From Pseudomonas rhizoryzae (GTDB taxonomy: Bacteria; Pseudomonadota; Gammaproteobacteria; Pseudomonadales; Pseudomonadaceae), in assembly GCF_005250615.1 (NCBI RefSeq), contig NZ_SULM01000008.1:248001-312000 (forward strand): a stretch of 64,000 bases of DNA. The letters are read 5' to 3'. Of this stretch, positions 16,232 through 26,079 are shown piece by piece; within the stretch, counting starts at the first letter, position 1; each line of letters starts with the position of its first letter. The translations under genes and the position numbers were made by a program. The notes beneath the pieces are model-generated. The model was not told the origin of the DNA. It did not search any database and saw only the letters and a list, made by a program, of their open reading frames with translations.

Positions 16232-16914
16232 CAAGGTCCGACCTTGGTGTAGGGAATCGGCGCCCACCAACTGCCGTAGGGCACCCCGTACTTGGCGATA
16301 TAGGCTTGGGTGACCTCGGTTAACGGCAGCGCGTATTGCCCTTTCATCTGCCCCTGATAGGGCCCCTTGGGTTCGATCTCGGCCTGAAGCGTCATGACTT
16401 CGATGGGGTCCAGGCAAGGGCCCATGATCCACACCTTGACGATGCCACCGGGTGCCAGGCCGATGGTGAGATCTTTACGATAATCCGAAGTACGACCGCT
16501 GACCGGACATTCAGCGGGCAAGCGTTCGAGCATCTTCGCGCGTGCCCAGTCCGGCATCGTGAATAGCGCATGGTAGGTCTGGGGTTCAACCAAGGATTGC
16601 CACCGCAGCGAGACCACGTAGGGTAGATCCAGACCAGTCATGTAGATACCTTTGCCAGAACCGATTCTCTTGGGCCAGCCCTTGGCGGTAGCCGAGAGAC
16701 TCGCCGGTTGCCCCATGGCAACCACGCCGCCCATGGCATTGGGAAAGATACGCCCATTGATGTCGCTGATATCGGCCCGCTCCAACCAGACCTGCATGTA
16801 GTTGGGTGCCAAAAAGCCCAGGTACCAGGCGTCATAAGGCAGCTTGGTCGCGGCCCTGGATTGGCAGCCTGCCAGACAGAGGGGCAGAAGGAGGCATAGC
16901 AGCCAGCGCTTCAT
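16231..16914 (-). CDS. DUF2931 lipoprotein, putative T6SS immunity protein (copy 2)
   Basis: A 227-residue lipoprotein with lipobox LAGC (Cys17), almost identical to copy 1. Its ATG overlaps the stop of the effector gene by ATGA, so it is the directly coupled cognate. Differences from copy 1 cluster around residues 107-112 (GKGIYMTG versus GAGRYLTG), plus single changes elsewhere. It is presumed to be exported by the Lol pathway and to guard the producer against its own lipase; this is inference from family context, not proven here. Confidence 0.87.
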   Translation of the reverse strand: MKRWLLCLLLPLCLAGCQSRAATKLPYDAWYLGFLAPNYMQVWLERADISDINGRIFPNAMGGVVAMGQPASLSATAKGWPKRIGSGKGIYMTGLDLPYVVSLRWQSLVEPQTYHALFTMPDWARAKMLERLPAECPVSGRTSDYRKDLTIGLAPGGIVKVWIMGPCLDPIEVMTLQAEIEPKGPYQGQMKGQYALPLTEVTQAYIAKYGVPYGSWWAPIPYTKVGP

Positions 16915-17076
16915 TGCGGATACCCTGGCTGAGGACGGTTGGGATAGGCGTTACGCCGGCCATCAGCGGTGGGGGCGTTGACGAAGACCGCCTCCAGATT
17001 GCCTAGGCCACTGCCCAGCACGGCGTTCCAGTGAGCGGAGAGGTGCACGTAGCGACCGAACAGCAGGCGAATCTCG
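16244..17076. repeat. tandem duplication, proximal copy
   Basis: The parental copy of the 830-bp repeat, spanning the 3' end of the effector gene and the immunity gene that overlaps it. It is aligned base for base with 15379-16211 at offset 865. Confidence 0.85.
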
Positions 17077-18785
17077 GCGTCTTCGAGCGCCAGCGGAGCG
17101 CCCTGAGCATGCGCCTGAAGCTTGGCGGCGATACCCTCTAGCTCATCGGGAATGGCCAGGTCGGGCGTGCCGGGAATGGGTGCGAAGGGCACTCCATAGG
17201 CACTGGCCAGGCGATGCATCACCCGTAGATAGACCAGAGCCAGTGCTCCCCGCACCTGCCGCTCCAGGCGTACGGCCGCGAAGATATCGGATTCCGGCAG
17301 CTCGCCGCGGAGGTGGGGCAGCCGGTTGCGCCAGGTTTCGAGGGTGAGTCGGCTATGGGCGGGATCGACCCAAGGCTCTTGCTGGAAATGCGCCAGATCG
17401 AGCTGGGCCTGGCGATAGCTCCAGGCAGCCTGACTGTCGGTGCCATAGTGCTCCCGTGAGACGCGCGGTTGCGTCAGTAGCAGGCGTTCGGTCATCTCGG
17501 CCGGATAGCCTCCACCCAGATCGGCATGGGCACCGGGCAGGGCGATCTCCTCGTGCTGGGGCGCAACCTTGGTGAGGGCGAAGTTGCGGCGCTGTTCGTC
17601 ATGGGCGACCAGCTGTATCACCTTGCGCGCGCATCCGGCCGGCAGATAGAGATTGAGGCCGGGATTGGCGGCATTGGCCGGGCTGAAGTCGCCCCGTAAG
17701 GGATCGGCTATCGCGGCCACGGTATCGAACAGCCCGATGAAGTTCAGCGTTACCCGGGCGCGCTGCCAAGGGAAGCACGGCGCTAGCCCCGTGGCCGCGA
17801 TCCCACCATCTGCTTTCAGTACCTCGTTGGCGAAGTGCCGTGCCGCCGCCGCGCCTCGACTGAAGCCGAAGAGATCGAATTCGATGGCTTCGATGATGAG
17901 CTCGGGATTACCACGTTTGAACTGATCGTAGCGTTCCGCGAAGGCAGCTGGAAAAGTCCGAACGCAGGCCAGGACCCCACTGTTCCCTAGGCCGGTGCCC
18001 ATCGAAAAGCGGCTGTCCGGTTGTCCAGCATGGGTGCCGATGCCTTCGATATAGACCGGAATCACCGCCGTCTTCTCGTCCCTCTCGATGGTACGCTGAG
18101 TATCGTCCTGGTAGAGCCGGTACAACCGCGCAATATTCGTCTCCGCATTGGCGTAGCTACTATCGGCACTCCCCATGAACTTCTCGCAGTGCTGGGCGAT
18201 GCTCTCTGCCTGATCCTGGCGAAAGCCCAGTTCTGCCGCCCGGCAGGCGTCGCCGGTGGCGGCATTGAAGAGGTTGTTGCCGGTACCGTCGAAGAAGACG
18301 CCAATCCTCAGGGTGATACGTTGCTCCACCAGACGTTCAGGCTCGCCACTCGTCTTGTCCTGATCTGCTGGAGTCTCGACCAGGCGACGGGGAGAGCCAC
18401 CCGGCCCCGGTCGCTCCCGGCCGCGCAGGCCAAGGGGTGCGGCTCGTCCCGGCGCTGGGTGGATAGTCTCTCCGCTGGAGGCGCAGGCGCCAACTCCGGT
18501 GCTGGCTCCAGCGCCGTGCGTACCGATGATCACGCTCCCCGAGCCGCCGATCACCACGCCGCCATGACTGCTGACGCTACCGAGCACCGCTGCTGGTTGG
18601 CCGTTGATGAACACATTGGGGATGACGGCGCCGCTCAGGGTCGCCCCGCAGCCACAGGCGTGGCCCAGGGTGGCGGCGGGTAGGCCATCGAAGAAGACGT
18701 TGGACGAGCCCTGGACCAAAGCGGTGGTCCCACATTTTGGGCAGGCGACGGCGTCGCCCAGGCGCGCAGCGGGTTTTCCGGACAT
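16911..18785 (-). CDS. PAAR-DUF2235 type VI lipase effector (Tle-like)
   Basis: A 624-residue fusion. Residues 1-92 form a PAAR-type spike-tip domain (GKPAARLGDAV, repeated GLPAATLG and GQPAAVLG). After a Pro/Gly linker to about 155 comes a DUF2235 alpha/beta-hydrolase: FFDGTGNN (164-171), the nucleophile elbow Gly-Phe-Ser309-Arg-Gly, then candidate acid Asp354 (GLFDTV) and His420 (PGAHADLGGGY). DUF2235 effectors (Tle1 group) are phospholipases delivered into rivals by the type VI apparatus. The start at 18785 has a GGGAGAT ribosome site; the frame extends further but without support. The immunity gene overlaps its stop by ATGA. No T6SS core or vgrG gene is in the window. Confidence 0.9.
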   Translation of the reverse strand: MSGKPAARLGDAVACPKCGTTALVQGSSNVFFDGLPAATLGHACGCGATLSGAVIPNVFINGQPAAVLGSVSSHGGVVIGGSGSVIIGTHGAGASTGVGACASSGETIHPAPGRAAPLGLRGRERPGPGGSPRRLVETPADQDKTSGEPERLVEQRITLRIGVFFDGTGNNLFNAATGDACRAAELGFRQDQAESIAQHCEKFMGSADSSYANAETNIARLYRLYQDDTQRTIERDEKTAVIPVYIEGIGTHAGQPDSRFSMGTGLGNSGVLACVRTFPAAFAERYDQFKRGNPELIIEAIEFDLFGFSRGAAAARHFANEVLKADGGIAATGLAPCFPWQRARVTLNFIGLFDTVAAIADPLRGDFSPANAANPGLNLYLPAGCARKVIQLVAHDEQRRNFALTKVAPQHEEIALPGAHADLGGGYPAEMTERLLLTQPRVSREHYGTDSQAAWSYRQAQLDLAHFQQEPWVDPAHSRLTLETWRNRLPHLRGELPESDIFAAVRLERQVRGALALVYLRVMHRLASAYGVPFAPIPGTPDLAIPDELEGIAAKLQAHAQGAPLALEDAEIRLLFGRYVHLSAHWNAVLGSGLGNLEAVFVNAPTADGRRNAYPNRPQPGYPQ

Positions 18786-18890
18786 GACCGATCTCCCTAT
18801 CGGTAACTGCAGGTCCGGAAAAATGCCGCAGGAAAGGCTCTGGGACAAGGCTTCTGGCTGGCTTTGCGTCCATCATCACAAAACGGAGCG

Positions 18891-20144
18891 TCAATGCGGA
18901 CGTGTCGCCGCCTGACCTAGGAGTACCTGGCCCGTCTCTCCGCGCGCCTGTTCCTGGACGCTCGCCGGCGGGCGCGGTTGCTGCTGATATTGGCGCGGGG
19001 TGCAGCCGAATTCGCGGCGGAACACCGAGTGCAGGTATTGCGCCGAGGTGAAGCCGCAGCGTCGGGCGACTTCCGCCAGGCTCGGCGCCTCTTCCTGCAG
19101 CGCGACCGCCGCGGCGGCCAGCTTGAAGCCAAGGATCTCGTCATGGACGCTGCGGCCCAGCTCACGGCGGAAAGAGCCTTCCAGCGCCGAGCGGGAAATA
19201 CCCACGTAGCTGGCCACCTGGTCAGTCTTGATGCCCTGGCAGGCGTACTGGCGAATGAAGTGCAGCGCGCGCATCACCTGGGGGTGGTGGACCGCCTGGT
19301 GGCGACTGGAGGCCTGGATATTGATCCCCTCCGGCGGCATCAGTACCCGCGGCGCGCCCAGCTCGACGCCATGCAGGCGCTGGTGCAGCAGCCGTGCCGC
19401 TTCGCGGCCGATGGCCTCGGTCCCCTGGATCACCGAGGTCAGGGGTACCCGGGTCAGGGTGCGGGCCAGGGGGTCGTTGTCGATTCCCACCAGCGCCACC
19501 TGTTCCGGCACCGGGATGCCGGCGGTGAGGCAGGCCTGCAGGAGTTGCCGTGCCCGGGCGTCGGTGACGGCAAGGATGCCCACTGGCTTGGGCAGGCCGT
19601 GCAGCCAGGCGATCAACTGTTCCACGGCGGTGTCCCACAGCGGGGCGCTGGTCTCCAGGCCGCGGTAGATTTCCACCGGCAGGCCATCGCGCCGCAGCAA
19701 GTCGGCAAAGGCCGTCTCGCGCTCGCCGGCCCAGCGATTGGTGGCGGCGGCGGGCAGGCTGAAGCAGGCGAAGCGGGTCAGCCCGGATTCGATGAGGTGA
19801 TCGTAGGCCAGCCGTACCAGGGCGGCATTGTCGGTGGCCACATAGGGAATGCCAGGCGGATAGTGGGCCGCCTCCGCGTAGGAGCCGCCCACCGCCACCA
19901 CCGGCAAGGCGCTGCCGGCCAGGGCGGCGCTCACCGCCGGGTCGTCGAAGTCGGCGATGATGCCGTCGCCCTGCCAGCGTTCGATGCCCTTGAGGCGGCA
20001 GAGGAAGTCTTCTTCCAGGAACAGGTCCCAGCGGGCGCGGGTGCCGCTCAAGTAGTTGCCGATGCCGGCGAGGATGCCGCGGTCGTAGATCTTGCTACCG
20101 TTGAACAGCAGGGCGACGCGGTGGACGGGCGGCTGGCTGGGCAT
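18891..20144 (-). CDS. xylR: xylose operon regulator XylR
   Basis: A 417-residue regulator with a LacI/periplasmic-binding-like N-terminal ligand domain (about 8-285) and a C-terminal AraC-type double HTH (about 295-395, [40 protein letters not shown]). This domain order and length match XylR, the D-xylose-responsive activator of xyl genes in E. coli and other proteobacteria. It is divergent from xylA, with a 185-bp spacer in which it presumably binds. The residues from about 400 onward are a nonconserved tail. Confidence 0.93.
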   Translation of the reverse strand: MPSQPPVHRVALLFNGSKIYDRGILAGIGNYLSGTRARWDLFLEEDFLCRLKGIERWQGDGIIADFDDPAVSAALAGSALPVVAVGGSYAEAAHYPPGIPYVATDNAALVRLAYDHLIESGLTRFACFSLPAAATNRWAGERETAFADLLRRDGLPVEIYRGLETSAPLWDTAVEQLIAWLHGLPKPVGILAVTDARARQLLQACLTAGIPVPEQVALVGIDNDPLARTLTRVPLTSVIQGTEAIGREAARLLHQRLHGVELGAPRVLMPPEGINIQASSRHQAVHHPQVMRALHFIRQYACQGIKTDQVASYVGISRSALEGSFRRELGRSVHDEILGFKLAAAAVALQEEAPSLAEVARRCGFTSAQYLHSVFRREFGCTPRQYQQQPRPPASVQEQARGETGQVLLGQAATRPH

Positions 20145-20329
20145 GGCGGGGTTTCGGCTGGAAGTGCGGGGCAGGAGACCAGACTACGACCGCGACGGGC
20201 GTCCCTCAAGCGGCAAAATCGCACTCGGCTCTGGTGATTTTCACAATAGGCAGCCCAGGTGGCAGCGCTACCATCAGGGCAAGCCGGCACGCCGTGCCGG
20301 GTGCGACAGATAAGAACAAGGACAACGCG

Positions 20330-21646
20330 ATGACTTATTTCCCGAATGTCGAAAAGGTCCGCTACGCCGGCCCCGACAGTGACTCTCCGCTCGCCTTCCG
20401 CCACTACGACGCCGATCGCCTGGTCATGGGCAAGCCGATGCGCGAGCACCTGCGCATGGCCGTCTGCTACTGGCACACCTTCGTCTGGCCGGGCAGCGAC
20501 GTCTTCGGTCAGGGTACCTTCCAGCGCCCCTGGCACGCCGCCGGCGCGCCGCTGGAGCAGGCCCGCGCCAAGGCCGCCGCCGCCTTCGAATTCTTCAGCA
20601 AGCTGGGCGTGGACTACTACTGCTTCCACGACACCGACGTGGCCCCCGAGGGTGCGAGCTTCGCCGAATACCGCGAGAACTTCGCCCGCCTGGTGGACGA
20701 GCTGGAACGCCACCAGAGCGAGACCGGGCTCAAGCTCCTGTGGGGCACCGCCAACTGCTTCAGCCACCCGCGCTACGCGGCCGGCGCCGCCACCAATCCC
20801 AATCCCGAGATCTTCGCCTGCGCCGCCACCCAGGTGTGCACGGCGATGAACGCCACCCACCGCCTGGGCGGCGAGAACTATGTGCTCTGGGGCGGTCGCG
20901 AAGGTTACGAGACCCTGCTCAACACCGACCTCAAGCGCGAGCGGACGCAACTCGGCCGCTTCATGCAGATGGTGGTGGAGCACAAGCATCGCATCGGTTT
21001 CAAAGGCGACCTGCTGATCGAGCCCAAGCCCCAGGAGCCGACCAAGCACCAGTACGACTACGACGTGGCCACCGTCTTCGGCTTCCTGCAGCAATTCGGG
21101 CTGGAGCAGGAGATCAAGGTCAACATCGAGGCCAACCACGCCACCCTGGCCGGGCATAGCTTCCAGCACGAGATCGCCAGTGCCGTGGCCCTGGGCATCT
21201 TCGGCAGCATCGACGCCAACCGTGGCGATCCGCAGAACGGCTGGGACACCGACCAGTTCCCCAACAGCGTCGAGGAAATGACCCTGGCGATCTACGAGAT
21301 CCTCAAGGGCGGCGGCTTCACCCGCGGTGGCTTCAACTTCGACGCCAAGGTGCGCCGGCAGAGCCTGGACGACGTGGACCTGTTCCATGGCCACGTGGCC
21401 GCCATGGACACCTTGGCGCTGTCCCTGGAGCGCGCCGCGGCGCTGTTGCAGGACGACCCCCTGGGCAAGTTCAAGGCCGAGCGTTACGCCGGCTGGGAGC
21501 AGTCCCTGGGCCAGCGCATCCTCGGCGGCCAACTGAACCTTGAGCAACTCGCCGAACACACCTTCAGCCACGGTCTGGCGCCCCAGCCGGTGAGCGGTCG
21601 TCAGGAACTGCTCGAGGGTGTCGTCAACCGTTACCTGTACCGCTGA
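20330..21646 (+). CDS. xylA: xylose isomerase
   Basis: A 438-residue enzyme that converts D-xylose to D-xylulose with divalent metal. Hallmarks: the catalytic His in [13 protein letters not shown], metal ligands in [18 protein letters not shown] and [16 protein letters not shown], and [19 protein letters not shown] near residue 305. The ATG at 20330 has an AACAAGGA site. It is the first gene of the xyl transport/catabolic unit. Xylulokinase (xylB) does not follow, so the next step must be encoded elsewhere. Confidence 0.97.
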   Translation: MTYFPNVEKVRYAGPDSDSPLAFRHYDADRLVMGKPMREHLRMAVCYWHTFVWPGSDVFGQGTFQRPWHAAGAPLEQARAKAAAAFEFFSKLGVDYYCFHDTDVAPEGASFAEYRENFARLVDELERHQSETGLKLLWGTANCFSHPRYAAGAATNPNPEIFACAATQVCTAMNATHRLGGENYVLWGGREGYETLLNTDLKRERTQLGRFMQMVVEHKHRIGFKGDLLIEPKPQEPTKHQYDYDVATVFGFLQQFGLEQEIKVNIEANHATLAGHSFQHEIASAVALGIFGSIDANRGDPQNGWDTDQFPNSVEEMTLAIYEILKGGGFTRGGFNFDAKVRRQSLDDVDLFHGHVAAMDTLALSLERAAALLQDDPLGKFKAERYAGWEQSLGQRILGGQLNLEQLAEHTFSHGLAPQPVSGRQELLEGVVNRYLYR

Positions 21647-21760
21647 TCGCCGCGAACGGGTCGGCAGAAAAGCGTGCCGATCCGCTTGTGCAACCTAGCT
21701 GAATCGTTACACTCAGAGCCGTTCTATCGCTCCACAACAAAAATAACCAAGGATGCCACC

Positions 21761-22762
21761 ATGAACTTCAAGACCACCCTGCTCGCCGGTCTGCTCGCCC
21801 TCTGCACCACCGGTTTCGCCCACGCCGACGCCCAGCACCCCAAAATCGGTTTCTCCATCGACGACCTGCGCCTGGAGCGCTGGACCCGTGACCGCGACTA
21901 CTTCGTCGCCGCCGCGGAGAAGCTCGGCGCCAAGGTCTATGTGCAATCCGCCGACGCCAACGAACAGCGCCAGCTGTCGCAGATCGAGAACCTGATCTCC
22001 CGCGGCGTGGATGCCATCGTCATCGTGCCCTTCAACGCCACGGTGCTGAACAACGTGGTGGCCGAAGCCAAGAAGGCCGGGGTCAAGGTGATCTCCTATG
22101 ACCGCCTGATCCTCAACGCCGACATCGATGCCTACATCTCCTTCGATAACGAAAAGGTCGGCGAGATGCAGGCGGGCGCGGTGCTCAAGGCCCAGCCCAA
22201 GGGCAACTTCTTCCTGCTCGGCGGCGCGCCCACCGACAACAACGCCAAGATCCTGCGCGAAGGCCAGATGAAGGTCCTGCAGCCGGCCATCGACAAGGGT
22301 GACGTCAAGATCGTCGGCCAGCAGTGGGTCAAGGAGTGGAGCCCCACCGAGGCCCTGGCCATCATCGAGAACGCCCTGACCGCCAACGACAACAAGATCA
22401 ACGGCATCGTCGCCTCCAACGACGCCACCGCCGGCGGCGCCATCCAGGCCCTGGCGGCGCAGAAGCTGGCCGGCAAGGTCGCCGTGTCCGGCCAGGACGC
22501 CGACCTCGCCGCCATCAAGCGGGTGATCGCCGGCACCCAGACCATGACCGTCTACAAGCCGCTCAAGCTGATCGCCTCCGAGGCGGCCAAGCTGTCGGTG
22601 GACCTGGTGCGCGGCGAGAAGCCGGCCTTCAACTCCAGCTATGACAACGGCACCAAGAAGGTCGACACCATCCTGCTCACGCCGACCGAGCTGACCAAGG
22701 ACAACGTCGACGTGCTGGTCAAGGACGGCTTCTACACCCAGGCCCAGATCGACGGCAAATAA
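21761..22762 (+). CDS. xylF: D-xylose ABC transporter substrate-binding protein
   Basis: A 333-residue periplasmic binding protein. The signal peptide (MNFKTTLLAGLLALCTTGFAHA, cleaved about residue 22-24) is followed by a type I sugar-binding fold: KIGFSIDDLRLERWTRDRDYF near the start is characteristic of XylF, as are the ISRGVDAIVIVPFNA and GGAPTDNNAKILREGQM segments. The ATG at 21761 follows CAAGGATGCCACC. xylG and xylH follow. Confidence 0.95.
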   Translation: MNFKTTLLAGLLALCTTGFAHADAQHPKIGFSIDDLRLERWTRDRDYFVAAAEKLGAKVYVQSADANEQRQLSQIENLISRGVDAIVIVPFNATVLNNVVAEAKKAGVKVISYDRLILNADIDAYISFDNEKVGEMQAGAVLKAQPKGNFFLLGGAPTDNNAKILREGQMKVLQPAIDKGDVKIVGQQWVKEWSPTEALAIIENALTANDNKINGIVASNDATAGGAIQALAAQKLAGKVAVSGQDADLAAIKRVIAGTQTMTVYKPLKLIASEAAKLSVDLVRGEKPAFNSSYDNGTKKVDTILLTPTELTKDNVDVLVKDGFYTQAQIDGK

Positions 22763-22825
22763 CCACTGGCCACCGGCTGGCCGTCTGACGCCTGGCGTCG
22801 GGCGGCCCCTGGGTAAGGAGCGGCC

Positions 22826-24382
22826 ATGGCCGACTATCTGCTTGAAATGCATGGCATCGCCAAGAGCTTCGGCGGGGTGCGGGCGCTGGACGGCATCGAT
22901 CTCAAGGTGCGTCCGGGCGAATGCGTAGGGCTGTGCGGCGAAAACGGCGCCGGCAAGTCCACCCTGATGAAGGTGCTCTCGGCGGTCTACCCCCATGGTA
23001 CCTGGGAAGGCGAGATCCGCTGGGATGGACGCCCCCTGGAAGCCCAGTCCATCGCCGAGTCCGAGGCGGCCGGCATCGTCATCATTCACCAGGAACTGAC
23101 CCTGGTACCCGATCTGTCCGTGGCCGAGAACATCTTCATGGGCCACGAACCGCGCCGCTTCGGCGGGCGGCTGGATTATCCCACCATGCTGCAGCGCTCG
23201 GCCGAGCTGATGCGCAGGCTCAAGGTGCCGGACATGAACGTGGCCCTGCCGGTGTCCCAGTACGGCGGCGGCCTGCAGCAACTGGTGGAGATCGCCAAGG
23301 CGCTGAACAAGAATGCCCGGCTGCTGATCCTCGACGAACCCACTTCGGCGCTCACCACCTCCGAGATCGCCGTGCTGCTGGACATCATCCGCGACCTCAA
23401 GGCCCAAGGGGTGGCCTGCGTCTACATCTCGCACAAGCTCGACGAGGTGGCGGCCATCTGCGACACCATCACGGTGATCCGCGACGGCAAGCACATCGCC
23501 ACCACGCCCATGGCCGAGATGGACATCGACCGCATCATCACCCAGATGGTCGGCCGCGCCATGACCAACCTCTATCCGCAGATCCCCCACGAGATCGGTG
23601 AGGTGATCTTCGAGGCGCGCCACTTCACCTGCCTGGATGTCGACAACCCCCAGCGCAAGCGCGTCGACGACGTCTCCTTCGCCGTGCGCAGCGGTGAGAT
23701 CCTCGGTATCGCCGGATTGGTGGGCGCCGGGCGCACCGAACTGGTCTCAGCCATCTTCGGCGCCTATGAAGGGCGCTACGAGGGCGAGGTCTGGCTCAAT
23801 GGCCAGCGCATCGATACCCGCACGCCGCTGAAATCCATCCGCGCCGGGCTGTGCCTGGTGCCGGAGGACCGCAAGCGCCAGGGCATCATTCCCGACCTCG
23901 GCGTCGGCTCGAACATCACCCTCACGGTGCTGGATAGATTCGCCCACCTGAGCCGCATCGACAGCGAGGCGGAACTGTCCTGCATCGACACCGAGATCGC
24001 CCGGCTGCAACTCAAGACCAGCAGCCCCTTCCTGCCCATCACCGGTCTCTCCGGGGGTAACCAGCAGAAGGCGGTGCTCTCCAAGATGCTGCTGGCGCGG
24101 CCCAAGGTGCTGATCCTCGACGAGCCCACCCGGGGCGTCGACGTCGGCGCCAAGTTCGAGATCTATCGCCTGATCGGCCTGCTGGCCGCCGAGGGCGTGG
24201 CCATCGTCATGGTCTCCTCGGAGCTGGCCGAGGTGCTCGGCGTCTCCGACCGGGTGCTGGTGCTCGGCGAAGGCCGGCTGCGTGGCGATTTCCCCAATGA
24301 GAACCTCACCCAGGAGCGCGTACTGGCCGCCGCCCTGGGCACCACCGAACGGGCGGTCGCCCAAGCCCGGGAGCACTTCTGA
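22826..24382 (+). CDS. xylG: D-xylose ABC transporter ATP-binding protein
   Basis: A 518-residue tandem ATPase of the sugar ABC family. The first half has Walker [13 protein letters not shown], signature YGGGLQQL and Walker [12 protein letters not shown]; the second half has a degenerate Walker A ([10 protein letters not shown]), signature [11 protein letters not shown] and Walker [15 protein letters not shown], as in RbsA/XylG proteins. A GGTAAGGAGC ribosome site precedes the ATG. Its stop overlaps the start of xylH by one base (TGATG). Confidence 0.96.
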   Translation: MADYLLEMHGIAKSFGGVRALDGIDLKVRPGECVGLCGENGAGKSTLMKVLSAVYPHGTWEGEIRWDGRPLEAQSIAESEAAGIVIIHQELTLVPDLSVAENIFMGHEPRRFGGRLDYPTMLQRSAELMRRLKVPDMNVALPVSQYGGGLQQLVEIAKALNKNARLLILDEPTSALTTSEIAVLLDIIRDLKAQGVACVYISHKLDEVAAICDTITVIRDGKHIATTPMAEMDIDRIITQMVGRAMTNLYPQIPHEIGEVIFEARHFTCLDVDNPQRKRVDDVSFAVRSGEILGIAGLVGAGRTELVSAIFGAYEGRYEGEVWLNGQRIDTRTPLKSIRAGLCLVPEDRKRQGIIPDLGVGSNITLTVLDRFAHLSRIDSEAELSCIDTEIARLQLKTSSPFLPITGLSGGNQQKAVLSKMLLARPKVLILDEPTRGVDVGAKFEIYRLIGLLAAEGVAIVMVSSELAEVLGVSDRVLVLGEGRLRGDFPNENLTQERVLAAALGTTERAVAQAREHF

Positions 24383-25518
24383 TGCACGCCGTGAAACAGC
24401 TGTTCACCCGTTACAAGATGCTCGCCCTGCTGATCGCCGTGGCCCTGATCTGGCTGTTCTTCAGCTGGCAGACCGAAGGCGGCTTCGTCACCCCGCGCAA
24501 CCTGTCCAACCTGCTGCGGCAGATGTCCATCACCGGCATCCTCGCCTGCGGCATGGTGCTGGTGATCATCGCCGGCGAGATCGACCTCTCGGTGGGTTCG
24601 CAACTGGGTCTGCTCGGCGGGGTGGCGGCCCTGCTCGACGTGACCTACCACGTGCCCCTGCCGATCACCCTGCTGGCGGTGGCCGCCGGTGGCCTGCTGA
24701 TCGGCCTGATCAATGGCTACCTCAGCGCCTATCGCGGGATACCGTCCTTCATCGTCGGCCTCGGCGGCATGCTGGCCTTTCGCGGTGTGCTGCTCGGCCT
24801 AACCGGCGGCGTCACCATTGCCCCGGTGTCGCCAGAGCTGGTCTACCTCGGCCAGGGCTACCTGCCGCCGGCCGTGGGCAGCGTCCTGGGCGTGCTGCTG
24901 TTCGGCCTGGCCATCGTCCTCACCTGGCGCCAGCGCAGCAAGCGTAAAGCCCTGGGCCTCGCCCTGGCACCGCTGTGGCGCGACGTGCTGCGGGTGGCGG
25001 TGATCGGGGCGGTACTGGCGGGCTTCATCACTACCCTCAACCGCTACGACGGCATCCCGGTGCCGGTGCTGATCCTCTTGGTGCTGCTCGGGGTGTTCAG
25101 CTACATCACCAGCCAGACGGTGTTCGGCCGGCGCATCTATGCGGTGGGCAGCAACCTGGAAGCCACCCGGCTGTCGGGCATCAACGTCCAGGCGATCAAG
25201 CTTGGGATCTTCGGCCTCATGGGCGTGATGTGCGCCCTGGCCGGTCTGGTCAACACCGCCCGCCTGGCCGCCGGTTCGCCCTCGGCCGGCACCATGGGTG
25301 AATTGGATGCCATCGCTGCCTGCTTCATCGGCGGCACCTCCATGCGCGGCGGTTCGGGCACCGTCTACGGCGCCCTGCTCGGCGCCCTGGTGATCGCCAG
25401 CCTCGACAACGGCATGTCCATGCTCGACGTGGACAGCTACTGGCAGATGATCGTCAAGGGCGGCATCCTGGTCCTGGCCGTGTGGGTGGACGTCAGCACC
25501 CGAACCGGCCGGCGTTGA
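24382..25518 (+). CDS. xylH: D-xylose ABC transporter permease
   Basis: A 378-residue, about ten-helix permease of the ribose/xylose branch. Typical motifs: GMVLVIIAGEIDLSVGS near residue 55-70, FIVGLGGMLAFRGV near 120, TVFGRRIYAVGSN and GTVYGALLGALVIASLDNGMSML at the C-terminus. It starts inside the stop of xylG. The gene closes the xyl operon; REP-like hairpins follow within 120 bp. Confidence 0.96.
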   Translation: MHAVKQLFTRYKMLALLIAVALIWLFFSWQTEGGFVTPRNLSNLLRQMSITGILACGMVLVIIAGEIDLSVGSQLGLLGGVAALLDVTYHVPLPITLLAVAAGGLLIGLINGYLSAYRGIPSFIVGLGGMLAFRGVLLGLTGGVTIAPVSPELVYLGQGYLPPAVGSVLGVLLFGLAIVLTWRQRSKRKALGLALAPLWRDVLRVAVIGAVLAGFITTLNRYDGIPVPVLILLVLLGVFSYITSQTVFGRRIYAVGSNLEATRLSGINVQAIKLGIFGLMGVMCALAGLVNTARLAAGSPSAGTMGELDAIAACFIGGTSMRGGSGTVYGALLGALVIASLDNGMSMLDVDSYWQMIVKGGILVLAVWVDVSTRTGRR

Positions 25519-25539
25519 TCGGACCTATCCACCGCTCCT

Positions 25540-25586
25540 GACCGCCCCCTCTCCCTTTGGGGGAGGGCAGGGGTGAGGGAGCCTGG
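25540..25586. repeat. CCCTCTCCC...GGGAGAGGG-type hairpin repeat
   Basis: A pyrimidine-rich arm (CCCCCTCTCCC) faces a purine-rich arm (GGGGGAGGGCAGGGGTGAGGG), a kind of short hairpin repeated across many pseudomonad and xanthomonad intergenic regions. Here it follows the xylH stop by about 20 bp and could act as an mRNA 3' end. Confidence 0.5.
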
Positions 25587-25599
25587 CTAGCAGCGGCAA

Positions 25600-25661
25600 T
25601 CGCGGCCATGGGCCGCTCCTATTGGTACGGACGCCACTGTAGGAGCGGCCCATGGCCGCGA
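25600..25661. repeat. REP pair (inverted)
   Basis: A perfect 22-bp inverted repeat, TCGCGGCCATGGGCCGCTCC and its complement, separated by 18 bp. The TGTAGGAGCGGC...GCCGCGA pattern is a typical Pseudomonas REP sequence arranged head-to-head. A third, degenerate unit follows at about 25693-25735. Confidence 0.8.
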
Positions 25662-25692
25662 TACGCGATCAAGACAGTTGCTTCTACAATGC

Positions 25693-25735
25693 CCTTTAGA
25701 AGCGGCCGCATCGGCGGACCGCCATGGCCGCGATC
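25693..25735. repeat. degenerate REP unit
   Basis: TTTAGAAGCGGCCGCATCGG followed by CCGCCATGGCCGCGA resembles the REP pair just upstream but has lost the perfect dyad. Confidence 0.5.
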
Positions 25736-25788
25736 AGACCCTGTCCCTAGAAAACCACCGCGTTTCCCAACCCTTCGCTAGAGCGCCT

Positions 25789-26079
25789 TCAGTTATCGAA
25801 CCGCTGCACCCGTGGGCCGCGCTGGCGCAGGTCGGCGAGGCTTTCGCTACTCAGGGTGCCTGCTGCCCGGTCCAGGTCGCGTTGCAGGTCCTTGATCACC
25901 GTGGCCAGAGAGGTCTTGCATTGCAGGTTGCACCAGGGGATGGCCTTGGTCACCGTGATCGCTCGGGCGGTATCGGTGATGGTGAACAACAGGGTCCGGT
26001 CGGCGCGCCGGGGGACGGCCAGGCAGGAATGTGGGCTGAAGGCGGTGATCAGCTCATCGATGGCATGTTCCATGGGCAA
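25789..26079 (-). CDS. hypothetical 96-aa protein (possibly DUF1652-like)
   Basis: A small protein, MPMEHAIDELITAFSPHSCLAV..., with an N-terminal helix, a beta-rich middle (TLLFTITDTARAITVTKAIPW) and a C-terminal helix (SLATVIKDLQRDLDRA). The order of elements recalls the short DUF1652 proteins common in Pseudomonas, but I cannot confirm this by eye. The start could also be the second Met (26073). It is monocistronic, between the REP cluster and the Na+/H+ antiporter. Confidence 0.5.
   Translation of the reverse strand: MPMEHAIDELITAFSPHSCLAVPRRADRTLLFTITDTARAITVTKAIPWCNLQCKTSLATVIKDLQRDLDRAAGTLSSESLADLRQRGPRVQRFDN

Noticed and set aside
20048..21571. 507-residue minus-strand frame across xylA
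   Set aside because: Antisense to the unmistakable xylose isomerase gene.
25600..25661. CRISPR array
   Set aside because: Only two inverted REP units and one degenerate unit, with no regular spacers and no cas genes.
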